This document shows, piece by piece, positions 41,427 through 44,900 of a DNA stretch of 44,900 nucleotides. The DNA is taken from NCBI GenBank assembly GCA_030537765.1, contig JAUNVH010000004.1, forward strand, positions 28,198-73,097, in the 5' to 3' direction. Source of the stretch: Tissierellia bacterium (GTDB lineage: Bacteria > Bacillota > Clostridia > Tissierellales > Peptoniphilaceae). The position numbers and the translations under genes are program-made. Each line of letters begins with the position of its first letter. The stretch's first letter is position 1. The notes under the pieces are model-generated. The model ran no database searches and was not told where the DNA came from. It saw only the letters and a program-made list of their open reading frames with translations.

Positions 41427-42674
41427 TTACACGCTCCTACTCTCAGATTCAGAAACTTCGGGAACAATCTCTACATCTTTATTATCGACGCCTTCTCTTA
41501 CAGATAGATATCTATAAGTTTCGCCAAGTTCGCCAGTTTCAACAATTTTTACAAGTTCTCTATAAACTTCCATGATATTTTCGACTCTAACATCACGGCC
41601 GCCAATGCCGTAAATATAGTTGATAACCATTGGAGCGTTATCCTCACTGTGATACATTGCAGCTTTTACCTCTGCGCATACAGGGCCGCCAACAGCGCTA
41701 AAGCCTTCTGATCTATCCATTACTGCAACGGCTTTAAGATGCTTTAAAGCTTCTCTGATTTCTGCTTCAGGGAAAGGTCTAAACATTCTAATTTTTAATA
41801 GACCAGCTTTTATGCCTTCCGCTCTCAATCTGTCAACTGCATCTTTTGAAGTTCCAGCAGCTGAGTTTAATACGACTATGGCAACTTCTGCATCTTCTAG
41901 TTTATATTCTTCGAAGAAAGAATAGGATCTTCCACTAATTTTTTCAAACTCTTCAGCTATTTGCTTAATGACAGCTTTAGATTTTATCATAGCTTCAGCT
42001 TGAAGTCTTTTATGTTCCATATAATAATGCTGAGAGTCATAAGGACCAACAGACATTGATTTTTCTGGGTTTAATAGATAATATTCTGGTTCATATTGAC
42101 CTACAAAGTTTTTAACTTTTTCAGTTTCAATGAGATTTAAATTTTCAACAGCATGTGATGTAATAAATCCGTCTTGGCAAACCATAACTGGCAAATGCAC
42201 ATCAGGATGTTCTGCTATTCTTACAGCTTGAATATAATTGTCATAAGCCTCTTGAGCGTTTTCAGAATAGAGCTGGATCCAGCCGGAATCTCTTGCGCCC
42301 ATAGAGTCTGAATGGTCGGCATTTATATTAATAGGCCCCGACAAAGCTCTGTTTACAACGGCCATCGTTATTGGCAATCTGTTAGATGCAGCCAAATATA
42401 AAACTTCCCACATCAATGCTAAACCGCATGAAGATGTAGCAGTCGTAGTTCTAGCTCCAGCTGCGCTTGCCCCAATGGCAGCACTCATAGCGCTGTGCTC
42501 ACTTTCTACAGGTACAAATTCAGTCATAACTTCGCCATTTGCGACAAAGTTTGAATAATATTGAGGAATTTCTGTAGAAGGCGTTATAGGGAATGCCGGT
42601 AAAACATCGGGCTCTACTTGTTTCATTGCAATGGCAACTGCTTCGTTACCAGATAATCTTTCTCTAATTGACAT
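41427..42674 (-). CDS. porA: 2-oxoacid:ferredoxin oxidoreductase, alpha subunit
   Basis: The 415-aa catalytic partner holding the pyrimidine side of the thiamine site. Family features are FPITPSTEIPQYY, FVPVESEHSAMSAAIGASAAG, TATSSCGLALMWE and ALSGPININADHSDSMGARDSGWIQ. The C-terminal half contains the AVMDRSEGFSAVGGPV segment common to pyruvate and 2-oxoisovalerate enzymes. Clostridia usually carry a single long-chain pyruvate oxidoreductase; the split four-subunit type here is the one more common in archaea and some anaerobes. AAAGGAGGA lies before the ATG. The last residues are rich in Glu/Ser. Confidence 0.93.
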   Translation of the reverse strand: MSIRERLSGNEAVAIAMKQVEPDVLPAFPITPSTEIPQYYSNFVANGEVMTEFVPVESEHSAMSAAIGASAAGARTTTATSSCGLALMWEVLYLAASNRLPITMAVVNRALSGPININADHSDSMGARDSGWIQLYSENAQEAYDNYIQAVRIAEHPDVHLPVMVCQDGFITSHAVENLNLIETEKVKNFVGQYEPEYYLLNPEKSMSVGPYDSQHYYMEHKRLQAEAMIKSKAVIKQIAEEFEKISGRSYSFFEEYKLEDAEVAIVVLNSAAGTSKDAVDRLRAEGIKAGLLKIRMFRPFPEAEIREALKHLKAVAVMDRSEGFSAVGGPVCAEVKAAMYHSEDNAPMVINYIYGIGGRDVRVENIMEVYRELVKIVETGELGETYRYLSVREGVDNKDVEIVPEVSESESRSV

Positions 42675-42688
42675 TTATAATCCTCCTT

Positions 42689-42997
42689 TTATTCCTCTTC
42701 AGCAACCATATAGATCGCTTTGAAAGGACATACTTTTGCGCAAACGCCGCAGCCCTTGCAGTGGTCGTATTCGAAGTCGAGTCTTTTGTCGCCTTCTAGT
42801 GGAATTGCGCTATCTGGGCAGACTGGGAAGCAAAGTAGACATTGCTTGCAATTTTCTTTTACGAAAATCGGCTTGTCAGTTCTCCAATCGCCTGTATTAA
42901 AATCGACAGAATTTCCTTCGGCATAAATATGGCCGCCGGGAGTTATATTTTCCCATGTAACCGTTTCTTTTTTAATATCATCATAATGCTTAATCAT
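42689..42997 (-). CDS. porD: 2-oxoacid:ferredoxin oxidoreductase, delta (2[4Fe-4S] ferredoxin) subunit
   Basis: A 102-aa subunit with two [4Fe-4S] cluster motifs: CKQCLLCFPVCP and CKGCGVCAKVCP. The N-terminal ~45 residues include TPGGHIYAEGNSVDFNTGDW, an extension characteristic of the delta subunit of this enzyme group. It passes electrons from the catalytic dimer to soluble ferredoxin. The start overlaps the gamma stop by 8 nt; AGGAGG lies upstream inside the gamma gene. Confidence 0.95.
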   Translation of the reverse strand: MIKHYDDIKKETVTWENITPGGHIYAEGNSVDFNTGDWRTDKPIFVKENCKQCLLCFPVCPDSAIPLEGDKRLDFEYDHCKGCGVCAKVCPFKAIYMVAEEE

Positions 42998-43571
42998 AAA
43001 GTTCTACCTCCTCAAGAGTTAGTCTTAAAGCTTTCATATTGCCTTCGATAACTTGTGGCTTAGTTGCAAATTTGTGACTGAAAGATTTTTGCATCTCGTC
43101 TAAGAAAGTCTCTTCGTCCATAATTTGAATAACTTTTGTAATAGCCGCAAGCATTGGAGTATTTGGGAAATATCTACCCAAAGTCATTTCGGAAATTCGT
43201 CTGGCATCTACTGTGTAGATTTTTCCTTTATATCCCTTGAGTTTAGATTTAATATCTTCGGGATCTTGATCGGTATTTATTACAATAGCGCCTTCTTCAC
43301 TCAGACCAGAAGTTACATCGCAAGACTCAAGCAAAGTTTGGTCTACAACGACAACATAGTCTGGAGTATAAATGTTTGAATGTACTCTAATGGGCTCAGT
43401 ACTGATTCTATTATATGCAGTAATTGGAGCGCCCATTCTTTCGGGACCGTATTCAGGAAAACCTTGTACGTAATTTCCCGTGTTGAAAGCAACGTCAGCA
43501 AGCAAGAGTGATGCAGTTTTTGCACCTTGTCCGCCTCTGCCGTGCCATCTGATTTCAATAGTGTTTTTCAT
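42990..43571 (-). CDS. porG: 2-oxoacid:ferredoxin oxidoreductase, gamma subunit
   Basis: A 193-aa subunit, first of the operon. Family signatures are EIRWHGRGGQGAKTASLLLADVA at the N-terminus, YGPERMGAPITAYNRIS, and PNTPMLAAITKV. It binds coenzyme A in known structures. The ribosome site AAGGAGGG is 6 nt before the ATG. Upstream on the same strand is a sigma-54 promoter nearly identical to the one in front of the TyrR-like/methionine gamma-lyase operon, so this operon is probably induced by an activator protein and amino-acid supply rather than being constitutive. Confidence 0.95.
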   Translation of the reverse strand: MKNTIEIRWHGRGGQGAKTASLLLADVAFNTGNYVQGFPEYGPERMGAPITAYNRISTEPIRVHSNIYTPDYVVVVDQTLLESCDVTSGLSEEGAIVINTDQDPEDIKSKLKGYKGKIYTVDARRISEMTLGRYFPNTPMLAAITKVIQIMDEETFLDEMQKSFSHKFATKPQVIEGNMKALRLTLEEVELYD

Positions 43572-43606
43572 TAATAACCCTCCTTCAATATGGCTACTTA
43601 AATATA

Positions 43607-43623
43607 TGCAAATATCATGCCAA
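43607..43623 (-). promoter_or_regulatory. Sigma-54 (-24/-12) promoter of the oxidoreductase operon
   Basis: Read on the minus strand, TTGGCATGATATTTGCA has GG and GC 10 bp apart and differs by one base from the sigma-54 promoter at 32983-32999. The start is predicted near 43596, about 25 nt before porG. Confidence 0.88.
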
Positions 43624-43663
43624 ATCTAAAATTGTAAATTCAGGCATTTTGCAAATTAAAGGT

Positions 43664-43723
43664 GTTATAATATAATATAATTATAACATATCCGTTATAA
43701 AAAGTGTTGTAAAAACTTATAAC
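43664..43723. repeat. Four GTTATAA heptamers, alternating orientation, upstream of the por promoter
   Basis: GTTATAA at 43664-43670 and 43694-43700, and its complement TTATAAC at 43681-43687 and 43717-43723. They lie about 70-130 bp upstream of the predicted por start, the usual range for enhancer sites of sigma-54 activators. The repeat is AT-rich and partly resembles -10 boxes, so some copies could be promoters for the plus-strand genes. Confidence 0.5.
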
Positions 43724-43805
43724 TCATAATCTATATGGAATAGTTTTTAATGGGTATATTAATAATTGAAAAGCTTTATAAAAATAATTTATTGGGGAAA
43801 AAATA

Positions 43806-43916
43806 ATGCGACTATTTTTCAGACTATTTAAATTCATGTTCTTTATTAAATTAATAGGCCTAATTTTGACAATAGTTTTGATTATTTTACTTATAAAATA
43901 TTTGAAAGACAATTGA
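43806..43916 (+). CDS. 36-aa single-span membrane peptide
   Basis: Met-Arg-Leu-Phe-Phe-Arg start with a basic, Phe-rich head, one hydrophobic helix (FFIKLIGLILTIVLIILLI) and a KYLKDN tail. TTGGGGAAA lies upstream of the ATG at modest spacing. The DUF2284 gene begins 20 nt after its stop. It shows the layout of small membrane peptides (regulators or toxins), but no family is recognised and it may not be translated. Confidence 0.45.
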   Translation: MRLFFRLFKFMFFIKLIGLILTIVLIILLIKYLKDN

Positions 43917-43936
43917 TTTGAATTTGAGGGATTAGA

Positions 43937-44467
43937 TTGAAGATTATTCAACACGAAAAACAAATAAGCATCGAAGATTTTAATTCTTATATGGATATAA
44001 GCTTTATAGAGTATTGTAAGAGCTGTTCTCATTATGGCAAAAAATGGTCTTGCACGCCTTTGCCAGAGTATCCAGATTTGAATCAATTTAAAAGAGTAAA
44101 TCTATATGCGATGCAGATTATCTTTTCAGAATTTGAAAGAAAAACTTTTGTCGATGGGGCAGAGATTGAATTTACGAAGAGACTATTTAAAATAATTAAA
44201 TCGAAAGAACATGATAGACTGATGTCAATTAGAGCTAAATATCCCGGCTCAATGGCTTTTGCATCTGGCGATTGTATACTTTGTGAAAAATGCACCCGAG
44301 AAATAAATATGCCCTGCATAAGACCACTAGAGATGTTAATCTCTTTAGATGCATTGGGAATAAATATTGGAAAGATTACAAAAGAGCAGTTCGGCCTAGA
44401 TTTAAAATGGAATCAAAACGGACTTCCTGAATACTATTTTGTAACTAGCTGTCTATTTTTGAAATAA
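43937..44467 (+). CDS. DUF2284 metal-binding protein
   Basis: A 176-aa cytosolic protein of the DUF2284 family (predicted metal-binding, cysteine-rich). Two cysteine groups are seen: CKSCSHYGKKWSCTP at residues ~27-41, and CILCEKC with a further Cys in NMPCIRPLE at ~112-130. They suit one or two Fe-S or zinc sites. Family members occur in anaerobes; the function is unknown. It starts with TTG at 43937, 6 nt after GAGGG; there is no ATG at a suitable distance. It faces away from the oxidoreductase operon and has a strong terminator. Confidence 0.85.
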   Translation: MKIIQHEKQISIEDFNSYMDISFIEYCKSCSHYGKKWSCTPLPEYPDLNQFKRVNLYAMQIIFSEFERKTFVDGAEIEFTKRLFKIIKSKEHDRLMSIRAKYPGSMAFASGDCILCEKCTREINMPCIRPLEMLISLDALGINIGKITKEQFGLDLKWNQNGLPEYYFVTSCLFLK

Positions 44468-44481
44468 AAACTAATTTATAA

Positions 44482-44527
44482 ACCCCAAAAGTTATATAGA
44501 TGATTTTAACTTTTGGGGTCAATTTTT
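44482..44527 (+). terminator. Terminator after the DUF2284 gene
   Basis: ACCCCAAAAGTTA (44482-44494) and TAACTTTTGGGGT (44507-44519) are perfect 13-bp arms, followed by CAATTTTTT. Confidence 0.93.
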
Positions 44528-44900
44528 TATTTTCATTTTAAAGATTAGAATTTAAATTAAACTCTTATAAATAAAACAAATTCTTTTTAAAGTCATTCTA
44601 TTAAAGAGAATTAAAATTTAAAAATTATAGACATATTTTTAAAAATAATATCAAATCTCAAATCAATTTATAAATAAAATTATTTTTATCAGATACTAAA
44701 TTAGATTATAATTTTTAGTTTTCTATACGATCTAAATATCAATATAACTCATAAACTTTGAACTTCAAAAATCGTAATATATTTAAATGCGAACTGTTCA
44801 TATTTTATAAAATCTGTATAATTTTAAAATAATCAAATAAATCATAGAAATTTTCTGAAGAAATTTATAAAAATTATTGATAATTATTATCTTTAGATTT
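44528..44900. other. AT-rich intergenic end of the window, no gene seen
   Basis: No frame with a ribosome site and no structured element was found in the last 370 bases on either strand. Confidence 0.6.

Noticed and set aside
43664-43723. CRISPR-like or microsatellite repeat
   Set aside because: Seven-base units with irregular spacing and alternating orientation are not a CRISPR array; an operator/enhancer set is the better reading.

Overview
The window comes from a low-GC Gram-positive (Firmicutes-type) anaerobe. Codon use is strongly AT-biased, Shine-Dalgarno sequences are of the AGGAGG/GAGGTGA type, and the gene content is that of an amino-acid fermenter: tyrosine phenol-lyase, methionine gamma-lyase, threonine dehydratase, aspartase, a four-subunit 2-oxoacid:ferredoxin oxidoreductase and acetate kinase, with no sugar catabolism in view. 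I would guess Tissierellia/Peptoniphilaceae-like, but that is an inference. I see no tRNA, rRNA, insertion sequence or CRISPR array.

Layout: 1-499 is AT-rich and empty apart from a terminator. 500-1694 (minus) is an ECF sigma/anti-sigma pair. 1927-4945 is pyrG plus a D,D-carboxypeptidase. 5257-8101 is tyrosine phenol-lyase and a tyrosine-type NSS symporter, each with its own promoter and terminator. 8300-11337 is a two-gene unit of a long DUF362 protein and an atypical DAACS symporter, followed by a GntR/FCD regulator (11672-12310). 12791-16470 is a complete TAXI-type TRAP transporter (lipoprotein, DUF1850 protein, fused membrane subunit). 16729-17271 is an orphan half-length binding-protein-like lipoprotein.

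17309-19737 is the most unusual stretch. A ComK-family protein faces away from a compact set: sigma factor, signal-less amidase, DUF1659, DUF2922 and a YvrJ/holin-like peptide. It looks like a regulator plus a lysis-type cassette. 19789-24187 holds aspartase, a MarR regulator, a glutaredoxin-like protein, a zinc-ribbon protein and an iron alcohol dehydrogenase. 24373-29908 holds a nitroreductase, a GNAT protein, the AmmeMemoRadiSam pair (AMMECR1 and Memo fused, plus the radical SAM enzyme) and a large lipoprotein. 29957-30744 is an FMN riboswitch with ribU.

30836-37873 holds a methyltransferase-like protein, two sigma-54 activators (the second TyrR-like, ACT-PAS-AAA-HTH), an NhaC-family transporter, methionine gamma-lyase and an Asp/Glu racemase homologue. 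37969-40414 is ackA and threonine dehydratase. 40485-43571 (minus) is the gamma-delta-alpha-beta oxidoreductase operon. 43806-44467 is a tiny membrane peptide and a DUF2284 protein.

Two near-identical sigma-54 promoters stand out, one before the TyrR-like/NhaC/methionine gamma-lyase operon and one before the oxidoreductase operon. They suggest a shared sigma-54 regulon in which 2-oxobutyrate from methionine (and threonine) is oxidised to an acyl-CoA and then cashed in as ATP through acetate kinase.
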